64,000 nucleotides of DNA from Rodentibacter sp901420285 (GTDB taxonomy: Bacteria; Pseudomonadota; Gammaproteobacteria; Enterobacterales; Pasteurellaceae). The notes beneath the pieces were generated by a model. That model made no database searches. It was not told the origin of the DNA and saw only the letters and a program-made list of their open reading frames with translations. Positions within the stretch are counted from its first letter, which is position 1, and every line of letters starts with the position of its first letter. This document shows positions 15,894 to 25,237 of this stretch, piece by piece. The DNA lies in the NCBI RefSeq assembly GCF_041734645.1, contig NZ_CP162010.1:310001-374000 (forward strand), given 5' to 3'. The translations under genes and the position numbers were made by a program.

Positions 15894-17264
15894 TTATTTT
15901 TTCTTGCTCGGACGCTGCCAGCCTTGAATATGACGTTGTGGCACACGGGTGATAACCAGTTCGTCTTTCGCAATATTTTGTGTGATGGTTGAACCAGCTC
16001 CAATGGTGGCACCGTCTTCAACGATTACCGGTGCGACCAATTGGGTATCGGAACCGACGAAAACGTTATCGCCAATGAGGGTTTTGAATTTGTTTGCACC
16101 ATCGTAATTACAGGTGATGACGCCTGCGCCGATGTTGCAATCCGCACCGATTTCAGTGTCGCCGATATAAGTCAGGTGATTTACTTTCGAGCCCTTGCCG
16201 ACGATTGATTTTTTGATTTCTACAAAATTGCCGACATGCGTTTGCGCCGCGAGTTCCGTGCCCGGACGTAAACGGGAGAACGGTCCGATGGCTGCTTTTT
16301 CGCCGATAACGGCATCTTCCAGTACGGAATAAGGTTTCACTTCTACGTCATCGCCAAGCGTCACGTTTTTCAACACGCAACCCGCACCAATTTTCACGCG
16401 ATTGCCTAAACGTACATTTCCTTCAAGGATGACGTTCGTATCGATTTCTACGTCTTTACCGTGTTCGAGCGTGCCACGTAAATCAAAGCGCGCCGGATCG
16501 AGCAAGGTCACGCCGGCAAGTAATAAATGTTGCGCTTGTTTATGTTGGTAATAACGCTCTAACGCCGCAAGCTGTAAGCGATTGTTCGCGCCTTCCACTT
16601 CTATTGCATCGACGGCTTGTACCGCCATTACTTGGCAACCGTCTTGGTTTGCGAGGGCAATTAAGTCTGTTAGATAATATTCGCCTTGCGCGTTGTGATT
16701 ATCCACACGCGCCAGCCATTTTTTGAAGTTTGCACCGTCGGATACCATGACGCCGGTGTTTACCTCTTGAATTTTTAATTGCTCGGCGTTCGCATCTTTC
16801 TGTTCGACGATTGCCACCACATTGCCGTTTTCGCGAAGAATGCGGCCGTAGCCGGTCGGGTTATCAAGATTCACGGTTAAAAGCGCAATGCCGTTTTCTG
16901 GTTTCGCCGCAATCAGTTTTTCTAGGGTCTCGACGCTGATTAGTGGCGCATCGCCGTAAAGTACGACAATATTTTCATCGTCTTTGAAAAACGGCGCCGC
17001 CTGCTGCACGGCATGGGCGGTACCGAGTTGCTCGTTTTGGAATACCCAATTCACCTTTTCGTTGGCAAGACGTTCACGCATTAATTCGCCGCCGTGACCG
17101 TAAATTAAATGCACGTTTTCCGCGCCCAATGCGGTAGCCGTATCAATCACATGTTTCACCATCGGTTTGCCTGCTACGCAGTGCAATACTTTCGGTAAAT
17201 CTGAATACATTCGCGTTCCTTTTCCCGCGGCTAAAATAACGGCGCTTAGTGTTTTGTTTGTCAT
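15894..17264 (-). CDS. glmU: Bifunctional GlmU (UDP-GlcNAc pyrophosphorylase / GlcN-1-P acetyltransferase)
   Basis: Makes UDP-N-acetylglucosamine for peptidoglycan and lipopolysaccharide. It has 456 residues. The N-terminal nucleotidyltransferase has LAAGKGTRMYSDLPKVLH and LYGDAPLI. The C-terminal half is a left-handed beta-helix with hexapeptide repeats, including GDTEIGADCNIGAG and TCNYDG, the acetyl-CoA site. The frame extends 11 codons further upstream, but ATG at 17264 has a GAGAG ribosome site and gives the standard N-terminus MTNKTLSAVIL. Confidence 0.95.
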   Translation of the reverse strand: MTNKTLSAVILAAGKGTRMYSDLPKVLHCVAGKPMVKHVIDTATALGAENVHLIYGHGGELMRERLANEKVNWVFQNEQLGTAHAVQQAAPFFKDDENIVVLYGDAPLISVETLEKLIAAKPENGIALLTVNLDNPTGYGRILRENGNVVAIVEQKDANAEQLKIQEVNTGVMVSDGANFKKWLARVDNHNAQGEYYLTDLIALANQDGCQVMAVQAVDAIEVEGANNRLQLAALERYYQHKQAQHLLLAGVTLLDPARFDLRGTLEHGKDVEIDTNVILEGNVRLGNRVKIGAGCVLKNVTLGDDVEVKPYSVLEDAVIGEKAAIGPFSRLRPGTELAAQTHVGNFVEIKKSIVGKGSKVNHLTYIGDTEIGADCNIGAGVITCNYDGANKFKTLIGDNVFVGSDTQLVAPVIVEDGATIGAGSTITQNIAKDELVITRVPQRHIQGWQRPSKKK

Positions 17265-17341
17265 AAATTCTCTCTTGGTGAACAAAAAATTGGGCATATT
17301 CTAGCGTAGAACGTGTCAGAGCGTAAGTTCGTTTTATTCCG

Positions 17342-17370
17342 TTGAGTTAATCCTGCAAATCCTGTAAACT
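17342..17370 (+). promoter_or_regulatory. Probable pyrG promoter
   Basis: TTGAGT (17342-17347) and TAAACT (17365-17370) are separated by 17 bases. The predicted start falls in the run CCCC at 17375-17378, a setting that in enteric pyrC and pyrD lets CTP level influence start-site choice. The regulatory reading is inference. Confidence 0.6.
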
Positions 17371-17385
17371 AGCGCCCCGTCTTTG

Positions 17386-17445
17386 ATAGCTAATCCTCTT
17401 CAATTTTCACCGCTTTTCCGGTGAAATTTTTGGCAAGATGATTAG
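17386..17445 (+). promoter_or_regulatory. Structured pyrG leader with terminator-like hairpin
   Basis: A hairpin TTTCACCG-CTTTTC-CGGTGAAA followed by TTTTT (about 17404-17431) is flanked by a 9-bp perfect inverted repeat, TAGCTAATC and GATTAGCTA. The hairpin with its T run looks like an intrinsic terminator in the leader and so a possible attenuator. Confidence 0.5.
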
Positions 17446-17482
17446 CTATAATCATTTATATCCCAACAAGATTAGGTTCCCT

Positions 17483-19111
17483 ATGGCTACAAATTATATT
17501 TTCGTCACTGGTGGTGTGGTTTCATCGCTAGGTAAAGGCATTGCGGCGGCATCGTTGGCGGCAATTTTAGAAGCGCGTGGTTTAAACGTCACCATCATGA
17601 AATTGGATCCGTATATTAATGTCGATCCGGGTACCATGAGTCCGACCCAACACGGTGAAGTTTTCGTGACGCAAGACGGCGCGGAAACTGATTTGGATTT
17701 AGGTCACTACGAGCGTTTTATTCGCACCAAAATGACCAAACGGAACAATTTCACCACCGGCAAAATTTATTCCGAAGTATTACGCAAAGAACGTCGTGGT
17801 GATTATCTTGGCGCCACCATTCAAGTGATTCCGCACATTACCAATGAAATTAAAGATCGCGTCATCGCCGGCGCGCAAGGGCATGATGTGGTGATCGTAG
17901 AAGTGGGGGGAACTGTAGGCGACATCGAATCATTGCCGTTTTTGGAAGCCTTGCGCCAATTGGCGGTGCAAGTCGGTCGCGAGCACACCTTGTTTATGCA
18001 CCTGACTTTAGTGCCTTATATTCCTACCGCCGGTGAAGTGAAAACTAAACCGACCCAACATTCCGTAAAAGAATTACTTTCCATCGGAATTCAACCGGAT
18101 GTGTTGATTTGCCGTTCCGACCGTATGATTCCGCCGAACGAACGCGCCAAAATCGCCTTATTCTGTAACGTGCCGGAACGCGCGGTAATTTCACTAAAAG
18201 ACGTGAACTCAATTTATCAAATTCCCGCCTTGTTAAAATCTCAGGGCTTGGATGATTTCGTCTGTGAGCGTTTCCGTTTAGATTGTCCGGAAGCCGATCT
18301 TTCCGAATGGGAGCAAGTGCTTTATAAACAAGCTAACCCGGTGGGCGAAGTGACTATCGGCATGGTGGGCAAATATACCGAATTGCCGGATGCCTACAAA
18401 TCCGTCAACGAAGCCTTAAAGCACGCAGGTTTAACTAATCGTTTAAGCGTAAACATCAAATATATCGATTCGCAAGACGTAGAAACTAAAGGCGTTGAAG
18501 TCTTAAAAGGCATAGACGGCATTTTAGTGCCGGGCGGCTTCGGCTATCGTGGTGTAGAAGGCAAAATTCTTACTGCACAATACGCGCGTGAAAACGGCAT
18601 TCCGTATTTAGGCATTTGTTTAGGTATGCAAATTGCCTTAATTGAATACGCGCGTAACGTAGCGGGATTAACCAAAGCAAACTCGTCCGAATTCGACAAA
18701 AATTGTGAACAACCTGTCGTGGCACTGATTACCGAATGGCAAGACGCCGAAGGCAATACCGAAGTACGCAGCGACGCGTCCGATCTCGGCGGCACCATGC
18801 GTTTGGGCGCACAGCAATGTCATTTGTTGGAAGGCAGCCGCGCACGCGCGCTTTACGGTAAAGAAACGATTGAAGAGCGCCATCGTCACCGCTATGAAGT
18901 GAACAACGTGTTATTGCCGAAAATCGAAAAAGCGGGGTTGAAAGTGACCGGCTTATCCGCCGACAAAAAATTGGTGGAAATTATCGAAGTTCCGAACCAT
19001 CCTTGGTTTGTCGCTTGTCAATTTCACCCGGAATTCACTTCCACGCCGCGAGACGGTCACCCGCTGTTTGCCGGTTTCGTGAAAGCGGCTTATGAAAATC
19101 ATAAAAAATAA
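17483..19111 (+). CDS. pyrG: CTP synthase
   Basis: Converts UTP to CTP using glutamine and ATP, 542 residues. The N-terminal amidoligase has GGVVSSLGKGIAAAS and the MKLDPYINVDPGTM region. The C-terminal class I glutamine amidotransferase has the Cys nucleophile in GICLGMQ and the His-Glu pair in CQFHPEF. ATG 17483 gives the conserved MATNYIFVTGG start; 15 further codons upstream are open but lie in the leader. A terminator with a Haemophilus-type uptake sequence follows. Confidence 0.95.
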   Translation: MATNYIFVTGGVVSSLGKGIAAASLAAILEARGLNVTIMKLDPYINVDPGTMSPTQHGEVFVTQDGAETDLDLGHYERFIRTKMTKRNNFTTGKIYSEVLRKERRGDYLGATIQVIPHITNEIKDRVIAGAQGHDVVIVEVGGTVGDIESLPFLEALRQLAVQVGREHTLFMHLTLVPYIPTAGEVKTKPTQHSVKELLSIGIQPDVLICRSDRMIPPNERAKIALFCNVPERAVISLKDVNSIYQIPALLKSQGLDDFVCERFRLDCPEADLSEWEQVLYKQANPVGEVTIGMVGKYTELPDAYKSVNEALKHAGLTNRLSVNIKYIDSQDVETKGVEVLKGIDGILVPGGFGYRGVEGKILTAQYARENGIPYLGICLGMQIALIEYARNVAGLTKANSSEFDKNCEQPVVALITEWQDAEGNTEVRSDASDLGGTMRLGAQQCHLLEGSRARALYGKETIEERHRHRYEVNNVLLPKIEKAGLKVTGLSADKKLVEIIEVPNHPWFVACQFHPEFTSTPRDGHPLFAGFVKAAYENHKK

Positions 19112-19133
19112 GCAGAAATTCAGTTAAACATTT

Positions 19134-19170
19134 AAAAGTGCGGTTAAAAAAAACGGATTGCACTTTTTTA
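19134..19170 (+). terminator. pyrG terminator carrying a Haemophilus-type uptake sequence
   Basis: AAAAGTGC (19134-19141) pairs with GCACTTTT (19160-19167), followed by T. The left arm contains AAGTGCGGT (19136-19144). Confidence 0.65.
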
Positions 19171-19251
19171 TTTAGTATGCGCCGACAACTATCGGCATCA
19201 CTTTACTTTAAACCCGCTTACACTGCGGTTTTGCCGGTAGCCTGCTCAAAT

Positions 19252-19299
19252 AGCACCGCATTGAAACGGCACCGCATTGAAATAGCACCGCATTGGAAC
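19252..19299 (+). repeat. Tandem triple of the dispersed repeat, 16-bp period
   Basis: Three copies of RGCACCGCATTG begin at 19252, 19268 and 19284, all in the same orientation, 29 bases before the yhdT start. The flanking bases (GAAAC, GAAAT, GGAAC) are also similar. Confidence 0.9.
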
Positions 19300-19327
19300 C
19301 GTATTCTTAATTTAAAACGAGAACTTT

Positions 19328-19600
19328 ATGACATTAGTACAACGATACAAGCAAGCCGCCAAGGAAGCGCGATGGGCCTTAGGCCTGTCCGTTTTATATG
19401 TGATTGGCTGGTGTTTATGCGCCTACCTACCGAAAAACACCACCGGGCCGATAGGTTTTCCCCTTTGGTTCGAACTTTCTTGCATTTATTTACCGATTTT
19501 ATTTCTTGTCATCGGCTATTGGGTGATCAAAATCGTTTATCTGGATATTTCGCTTGAAATCAATGCGCCCGAAACGCACGAAAAGGAGAATAAACAATGA
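19328..19600 (+). CDS. yhdT: YhdT family small membrane protein
   Basis: A 90-residue protein with two hydrophobic spans (about 18-36 and 47-70) and a polar tail, of the family that almost always precedes panF. Function unknown; a role with the pantothenate symporter is inferred only from the pairing. Its stop overlaps the panF start by four bases (ATGA), so the two are translationally coupled. Confidence 0.88.
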   Translation: MTLVQRYKQAAKEARWALGLSVLYVIGWCLCAYLPKNTTGPIGFPLWFELSCIYLPILFLVIGYWVIKIVYLDISLEINAPETHEKENKQ

Positions 19601-21033
19601 ATCTGGGAATTATTCTTCCTTTAATCATTTATCTCGCATTTATTTTCGGCGCGGCGATTTATGCTTATGTGAAACGTACCAAGGGCGATTTTTTAACGGA
19701 ATATTACGTCGGCAATCGTTCAATGACGGGGTTTGTGCTCGCGATGACCACCGCATCCACTTACGCCAGCGCCAGTTCTTTTGTGGGCGGTCCGGGGGCG
19801 GCTTATAAATACGGCTTGGGCTGGGTGTTGTTGGCGATGATTCAAGTTCCGGCGGTATGGCTGGCGTTGGGCGCACTGGGCAAAAAATTTGCTTTGCTTT
19901 CGCGCGAAACCAATGCGTTGACCATTAACGACTTATTCCTTTATCGTTACAAAAACAAATATCTCGTATGGCTTTCCGGCCTTGCTTTGTTGCTTGCTTT
20001 CTTTGCAGCGATGACCGTGCAATTTATCGGCGGCGCGCGTTTGCTGGAAACCACCATCGGCATTTCCTACACCCAAGCCTTGCTACTGTTTGCCCTAACT
20101 GTGGGCATTTACACCTTTATCGGCGGCTTTCGTGCGGTGGTTTTAACGGACACCATTCAAGGCACGGTGATGATTGTCGGCACCCTGATTTTGCTTGGCG
20201 GCACGCTTTATGCCTTGGGCGGCGTGGAAAATGCGATGCATAAATTAACCGAAATTGATCCGGCGTTAGTCAGTCCTTATGGCCCGGACGAGATGCTCGG
20301 CTTCCAATTTATGGCATCTTTTTGGGTGTTGGTGTGTTTTGGTGTAGTAGGCTTACCGCATACCGCCGTGCGTTGTATGGCTTTTAAAGACAGTAAAGCC
20401 TTGCATCGCGGTATGCTGATCGGCACGCTGGTACTTTCGCTGATTATGTTTGGTATGCATTTGGCGGGCGCACTCGGTCGCGCGATTATTCCCGATTTGA
20501 AGATCGCCGATCAAGTTATTCCGACTTTAATGTTGCAAGTGCTGCCGCCGATTGTAGCCGGGATTTTCTTGGCGGCACCGATGTCTGCAATTATGTCCAC
20601 CATTGACGCGCAATTAATTCAATCTTCGTCTATTTTCGTGAAAGATTTATACCTTTCGGCTAAACCGCAAGCGGCTAAAAACGAGAAAAAAATCGGTTAT
20701 ATTTCTTTCGTTATTACCCTAATTTTAACTGCGCTTTTAATTATCGCTGCGCTTAATCCGCCGGATATGATTATTTGGCTAAATCTGTTTGCTTTTGGCG
20801 GGCTGGAAGCCGCTTTTCTTTGGGTAATCGTGCTCGGCATTTATTGGGACAAGGCCAATGCTTATGGTGCGCTGAGTTCAATGCTCGTTGGCTTAGGCAG
20901 CTATATTTTGCTCACGCAATTGAGCGTCAAATTACTTGGTTTTCATCAAATTGTGCCGGCTTTGGCATTTGGTTTAGTTGCTTTTTTAATTGGTAATCGA
21001 TGGGGCGAAAAAACGACGCCGAAATTTTTATAA
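19597..21033 (+). CDS. panF: Sodium/pantothenate symporter PanF
   Basis: Sodium:solute symporter family permease importing pantothenate for coenzyme A synthesis. It has 478 residues and about 12-13 spans. Family signatures include the STYASASSFVGGPGAAYKYG segment and GGFRAVVLTDTIQG. It is coupled to yhdT by overlap and followed 21 bases later by xerD. Confidence 0.93.
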   Translation: MNLGIILPLIIYLAFIFGAAIYAYVKRTKGDFLTEYYVGNRSMTGFVLAMTTASTYASASSFVGGPGAAYKYGLGWVLLAMIQVPAVWLALGALGKKFALLSRETNALTINDLFLYRYKNKYLVWLSGLALLLAFFAAMTVQFIGGARLLETTIGISYTQALLLFALTVGIYTFIGGFRAVVLTDTIQGTVMIVGTLILLGGTLYALGGVENAMHKLTEIDPALVSPYGPDEMLGFQFMASFWVLVCFGVVGLPHTAVRCMAFKDSKALHRGMLIGTLVLSLIMFGMHLAGALGRAIIPDLKIADQVIPTLMLQVLPPIVAGIFLAAPMSAIMSTIDAQLIQSSSIFVKDLYLSAKPQAAKNEKKIGYISFVITLILTALLIIAALNPPDMIIWLNLFAFGGLEAAFLWVIVLGIYWDKANAYGALSSMLVGLGSYILLTQLSVKLLGFHQIVPALAFGLVAFLIGNRWGEKTTPKFL

Positions 21034-21054
21034 TCTTAAAATGATGTTGACTTT

Positions 21055-21948
21055 ATGAACAACCGCGCACTTATCGATCTTTTCCTCAACGATTATTGGC
21101 TTGAAAAAGGGCTGTCGCAAAATACCGTGCAATCTTATCGGTTAGATTTGAATGCGCTGTGTGATTGGTTGGAGAAAAATGATTTATCCTTAGAAACCTT
21201 GGATGCGGTGGATTTGCAAGGTTTTTTGGGGGAACGCTTGGCGCAAGGTTACAAAGCCAGCAGTACGGCTCGACTGTTAAGCGCGGTACGCAAATTGTTC
21301 CAATATTTGTATCGTGAAAAATACCGCACCGACGATCCCGGAGCGCTGCTTAGTTCGCCTAAACTGCCAAGCCGTTTGCCGAAATATTTAAGTGAACAAC
21401 AAGTCAGCGATTTATTGAACGCCCCTAACGTGGAAATTCCGCTCGAATTGCGCGATAAAGCAATGCTGGAACTACTCTATGCCACCGGCTTACGCGTCAC
21501 TGAATTAGTTTCGCTGACCATTGAAAATGTGAACCTGCAACAAGGCGCAGTGCGCGTTATCGGTAAGGGCAACAAGGAACGCATTGTGCCGATGGGGGAA
21601 GAGGCAGCCTATTGGCTGCGTCAGTTTGTGCTTTATGGACGGCCGCAGCTGTTGAACGGGCAAAGCACCGATATCGTTTTTCCTAGTCGACGCGCCAAAC
21701 CAATGACCCGACAGACGTTTTGGCACCGCATTAAGCATTATGCAATATTGGCAGACATCAATGCTGATGCGCTTTCGCCACACGTGTTACGCCATGCATT
21801 TGCCACCCATTTGGTGAATCACGGCGCAGATTTGCGGGTGGTGCAGATGTTGCTTGGTCACAGCGATCTTTCCACCACGCAAATTTATACTCATGTGGCA
21901 AAAGAACGTTTGAAATATTTGCACGAACGTTTTCATCCAAGAGGATAA
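21055..21948 (+). CDS. xerD: Site-specific tyrosine recombinase XerD
   Basis: Resolves chromosome dimers at dif together with XerC, 297 residues. The N-terminal SAM-like core-binding domain occupies about 1-90. The catalytic residues are visible: Arg in ATGLRVTEL, His and Arg in HVLRHAFATHL, His in LLGHSDLSTT and the nucleophile Tyr in TQIYTHV. XerD is favoured over XerC by overall resemblance and by length. A perfect terminator follows the stop. A dispersed repeat core lies at 21723-21732. Confidence 0.92.
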   Translation: MNNRALIDLFLNDYWLEKGLSQNTVQSYRLDLNALCDWLEKNDLSLETLDAVDLQGFLGERLAQGYKASSTARLLSAVRKLFQYLYREKYRTDDPGALLSSPKLPSRLPKYLSEQQVSDLLNAPNVEIPLELRDKAMLELLYATGLRVTELVSLTIENVNLQQGAVRVIGKGNKERIVPMGEEAAYWLRQFVLYGRPQLLNGQSTDIVFPSRRAKPMTRQTFWHRIKHYAILADINADALSPHVLRHAFATHLVNHGADLRVVQMLLGHSDLSTTQIYTHVAKERLKYLHERFHPRG

Positions 21949-21986
21949 AAAGAGCGGTCAAAGCTTAAGTTTTGACCGCTCTTTCT
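21949..21986 (+). terminator. xerD terminator
   Basis: AAAGAGCGGTCAAA (21949-21962) pairs perfectly with TTTGACCGCTCTTT (21971-21984), followed by CTTTC. Confidence 0.88.
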
Positions 21987-22000
21987 TTCAACACCTATTT

Positions 22001-22012
22001 CAATGCGGTGCT
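22001..22012 (-). repeat. Single dispersed repeat (xerD downstream)
   Basis: CAATGCGGTGCT between two convergent genes. Confidence 0.75.
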
Positions 22013-22060
22013 GATTTGGCACTTCGCTGAGTTGCTTTTATGCCGACCGTTACAGCGCGC

Positions 22061-23053
22061 TTAAACCGGCTCCAGTCCCAGCACTTTACGCCCGTTAAGA
22101 CTGGCGATATCCACCATAGCGTCTAAATGCGGGAAACGACAACCGGCAGCGAGCAAACTTAGTTCCTGCCATAAATCGCCTTCGCAAAGCGGTACCATAT
22201 AATCGCAGATATTGTCAGTGCCAAGCGCCACCGTAATGCCTTCGGGAATCATTTCGTCGGCCGGCGTTAATGCATTGTGGAACGGCATTAAATCTTCTTT
22301 TCGATTGCTGTCAATCCAGGCCATCGGGCAGGCGATCATCATCATTTTTGCTTTACGCATTTTTTCATAAAGTCGGTAGCGATATTCTTTGGGATGCGAA
22401 CCGATCGAAATGCCGTGAATGCCTACCACGCGCCCTTCCATGCCGTGCTCGATGGTTTTGTCGCAAAGTTGTTCCGTTTCTTTTTCGTTCGGATTATTAA
22501 ACTGATCCACGTGCACGTGACACATAATGCCAAGAGATTTCGCCTTATCTAACAAAATGTCCATCGCCTCTAAGCCACGGCCGTAATCCAGTTCGTCACG
22601 GTACGGTAGACCGCCAATCATATCCACCATTTCGGCGCCGATATCGAACCATTTGCGCGCGGTCGGCTCGATCACGCCTTTTAAGGTTTGGTTGGCAAAT
22701 TTTAAAACGATGTCGTGTTTGTAAACCTCGCGGGCTTTATGCGCCGCGATAATCGCGCGATCTTCGCAAATCGGGTCGATATCTACGAACGTGCCGAATG
22801 CGGTGACACCTTGGGAAATCATTAATTCGATGGATTGGCAGAAACGTGCGTAGTAATCATCCACGCTGGACGTGCGTTTCACTTCATCCACCAAATCCCA
22901 TTTTTGTTGCAAATTACTGTTGTGATAAATGCCGATTTTTTCCGGCGTCATGGTGAAGGCGCGATCGGCATGGGCGTGGGCATTGACCCAACCGCCTTTT
23001 TTAATGATTTCATCGCGAATAAATGTTTTGAAACTACGAACATGGCTTTTCAT
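22061..23053 (-). CDS. Amidohydrolase-superfamily metal-dependent hydrolase (cytosine deaminase-like)
   Basis: Predicted cytoplasmic metalloenzyme of 330 residues with the amidohydrolase barrel ligands: H-x-H in NAHAHADRAF, histidines in HVHVDQF and GIHGISIGSH, and a late Asp in GTDNICDY. The layout resembles CodA-type deaminases, but the substrate cannot be read from sequence. The frame extends 27 codons upstream, but ATG 23053 has an ACGGAG ribosome site at proper spacing, so I use it. It stands alone between xerD and yejM, without a transporter or pathway neighbour to suggest a substrate. Confidence 0.8.
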   Translation of the reverse strand: MKSHVRSFKTFIRDEIIKKGGWVNAHAHADRAFTMTPEKIGIYHNSNLQQKWDLVDEVKRTSSVDDYYARFCQSIELMISQGVTAFGTFVDIDPICEDRAIIAAHKAREVYKHDIVLKFANQTLKGVIEPTARKWFDIGAEMVDMIGGLPYRDELDYGRGLEAMDILLDKAKSLGIMCHVHVDQFNNPNEKETEQLCDKTIEHGMEGRVVGIHGISIGSHPKEYRYRLYEKMRKAKMMMIACPMAWIDSNRKEDLMPFHNALTPADEMIPEGITVALGTDNICDYMVPLCEGDLWQELSLLAAGCRFPHLDAMVDIASLNGRKVLGLEPV

Positions 23054-23271
23054 ACAAACTCCGTAAAAAGAATGAGGATAAAAAGACGAGAAGCGTATTA
23101 ATTGAAACGGCTCGACGGGCGCGGCGAGAAGCATTGTGGCAATGTTATGAAAAACTCACGGATTTTCCATTAATAACATCTTTTCAGTCTTAAACTGGGC
23201 CGGAAGTATAAAGTTTCGGTCGCAAAAAAGCTATTTCTTTTTGACCGGGCGGGCGGATAAACGCCTTGTCG

Positions 23272-25017
23272 TTATTTATCAAAAAAGGAATTTTCGCTCT
23301 TAAACATTTCTAAGAATAGCCCTAGCGGTGGGCGATCGGAGGATTGTTCTTGATAAGCGCGGTCGAATTTTTTGTAGTTTCCTTTGCGGTCTAGATGATA
23401 TTGCGTACCGTCAGGTTGGATTAATACGTTCCAACGGTAATTCGACGCTAATACCCAATCATCGCCTCGCAAATCAAATAAATTGCGACCTTGAGCATAA
23501 TCTTTCGACGGATTTTGCACATTAAAAATTTGTGTCATTAATGCCGGCAATAAATCTGTATGACTGGTCAATGCGCTTTCAACGCCGGCCGGCAAATCTT
23601 TCCAGAACACTAACAGCGGCACTTGAATTTCATCACGGCCAAAATAATTGCGCTGATCTTTCTTATGCATTTCGTTGAAACTTAAACCGTGCTCGGCCGT
23701 TATGATCACCAAGGTATTTTCTAACGTTGAATCGGTTAAAATTTGTTCGAATAACGGATCTGTTTGTGCGAGAACGCGTTCGTATTCTATCGGATCCTTT
23801 GCGTTTAAATCTAAATCAAGATAGACGAACCAAGGCGTTTCCGATTTTTGAGCGATAAATTCATTGAATTGTTTGACTACATTTTCGTTCGTCGTTTTTT
23901 CTTTCGCTAACGCCATGCCGCGGAACAAGGCTTGGCGAAATAAGCTGTCCTTAAAGCCGGAAGCGGAGAACAAACCGAAGCGGTATTTTTCTGCTCGCAG
24001 TTTTTCAATAAGTACGGACGGAGTGTGATTGCTTAAAATACTATCCGTGTAGTTTGCGTTTAACCCGTAAAACAAGCCGACTAATCCTGTGTTATTTGTG
24101 TTGCCGCTACTATAATGATTGGTGAATTGAGTCGAACGAAGGGCAAATTCGGCAAGTTTCGGCATTTTTTCAGAGACAATCGCATCGTAACGTAAGCCGG
24201 AAACCGTAATTAGCAAAATATTCGGCTTATGTTCGGTGGTACTAAAGGTTAAAGAATGTTTAGGATATCCGATTTTTAATGCGTCCAAACGTCCTTCTTG
24301 CGCTAATTTTTGTTCATATTCTTCGCCATCCAATAAACCGTGTTTTTCTAAAAAAGAGCGTGCAGTCATCGGGTAAGACAGCGGGAAATTAGAACGTTGC
24401 ATAGTAATCGGACGATATAAATAGGCATCAGCCCAAGCATAAATTAAATGAGAGGCAATGAACGTCACAGTGAAAAATACGCCGACATATTTCAGCCATG
24501 TTTGGCGTTCAAGACTACGCAGTTTTTCCCAGCTCCAACGGGAAAAAAGCATTTGTACCAGCAAAATCATCGGCATCGACACAAAGAAAATTTGCCAGTT
24601 GCGCGACATCTCGCCATTTTCGGGATTTACCAATAAGTTCCATACGATGGAAGATAAATGCAAATTGAAACGACTGAATACGGCAGTATCAAAAAGTAAT
24701 AATGTGATGAATATGGTCGCCAGAATGACTGTTAAGCCACGAAAAGTGCGGTGATTTTTAATGACGAAACTTAGCGGAAAGACCACCAATAAATAGACGG
24801 CAAAGACGCTAAAACTAAAATGTCCGAGCAGGCTGACGAAAAAGTAAAGTTTCCCGCCCAATGTGTCCGGCCAGTCGATTAAAAAGGCATAACGGGAACC
24901 GATAAAAATCGCAATAATAATGTTAAAAAAGGCAAACCAATGACCCCACGAAATTTTTCGCGAGGTGTCGTCGCGGTATTGTTTACCGTTGAAGTCGCCT
25001 TTTTTAAAGCTGATCAT
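23272..25017 (-). CDS. yejM: Inner-membrane alkaline-phosphatase-fold protein YejM (PbgA/LapC)
   Basis: A 581-residue protein with five N-terminal spans (to about 205) and a periplasmic sulfatase-like domain. In E. coli this protein senses lipopolysaccharide and controls LpxC turnover through LapB. The N-terminus, the MQRSNFPLSYPMTARSFLEK linker and the PNILLITVSGLRYDAI start of the hydrolase fold support the call. The classical Thr/Ser nucleophile site reads VSGLRYDAI, so hydrolase activity is uncertain. It starts one base after the yejL stop and is surely in one operon with it. Confidence 0.9.
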   Translation of the reverse strand: MISFKKGDFNGKQYRDDTSRKISWGHWFAFFNIIIAIFIGSRYAFLIDWPDTLGGKLYFFVSLLGHFSFSVFAVYLLVVFPLSFVIKNHRTFRGLTVILATIFITLLLFDTAVFSRFNLHLSSIVWNLLVNPENGEMSRNWQIFFVSMPMILLVQMLFSRWSWEKLRSLERQTWLKYVGVFFTVTFIASHLIYAWADAYLYRPITMQRSNFPLSYPMTARSFLEKHGLLDGEEYEQKLAQEGRLDALKIGYPKHSLTFSTTEHKPNILLITVSGLRYDAIVSEKMPKLAEFALRSTQFTNHYSSGNTNNTGLVGLFYGLNANYTDSILSNHTPSVLIEKLRAEKYRFGLFSASGFKDSLFRQALFRGMALAKEKTTNENVVKQFNEFIAQKSETPWFVYLDLDLNAKDPIEYERVLAQTDPLFEQILTDSTLENTLVIITAEHGLSFNEMHKKDQRNYFGRDEIQVPLLVFWKDLPAGVESALTSHTDLLPALMTQIFNVQNPSKDYAQGRNLFDLRGDDWVLASNYRWNVLIQPDGTQYHLDRKGNYKKFDRAYQEQSSDRPPLGLFLEMFKSENSFFDK

Positions 25018-25018
25018 A

Positions 25019-25237
25019 TCAGTGAGTTTTTATTGCATTGATTAAAGAACTGGCAAAGGCTTGCGCCAAGGCTTCGCGTTGCGTTTGCGGTACGCTGGTG
25101 GCGAGCAAGTTACTTGTCATATTGCCGAGGGCAATTAAGGATAAGTCAACCGGCGCTTGGTGTTTTTCCAGCACCGCGATCATATCGTTGACGATGGCGC
25201 TTAATTGCGCGTCGGAGTATTTGGAAGATTGAGCCAT
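25019..25237 (-). CDS. yejL: YejL (UPF0352) family protein
   Basis: A 72-residue, all-helical conserved protein of unknown function that typically sits beside yejK and yejM. The sequence MAQSSKYSDAQLSAIVNDMI is characteristic. It is tightly linked to yejM downstream and divergent from yejK. Confidence 0.88.
   Translation of the reverse strand: MAQSSKYSDAQLSAIVNDMIAVLEKHQAPVDLSLIALGNMTSNLLATSVPQTQREALAQAFASSLINAIKTH

Noticed and set aside
19138..19557. 139-codon frame across the pyrG-yhdT gap
   Set aside because: It runs through a terminator and the tandem repeats, and overlaps yhdT out of frame, while yhdT has a recognisable family and is coupled to panF.
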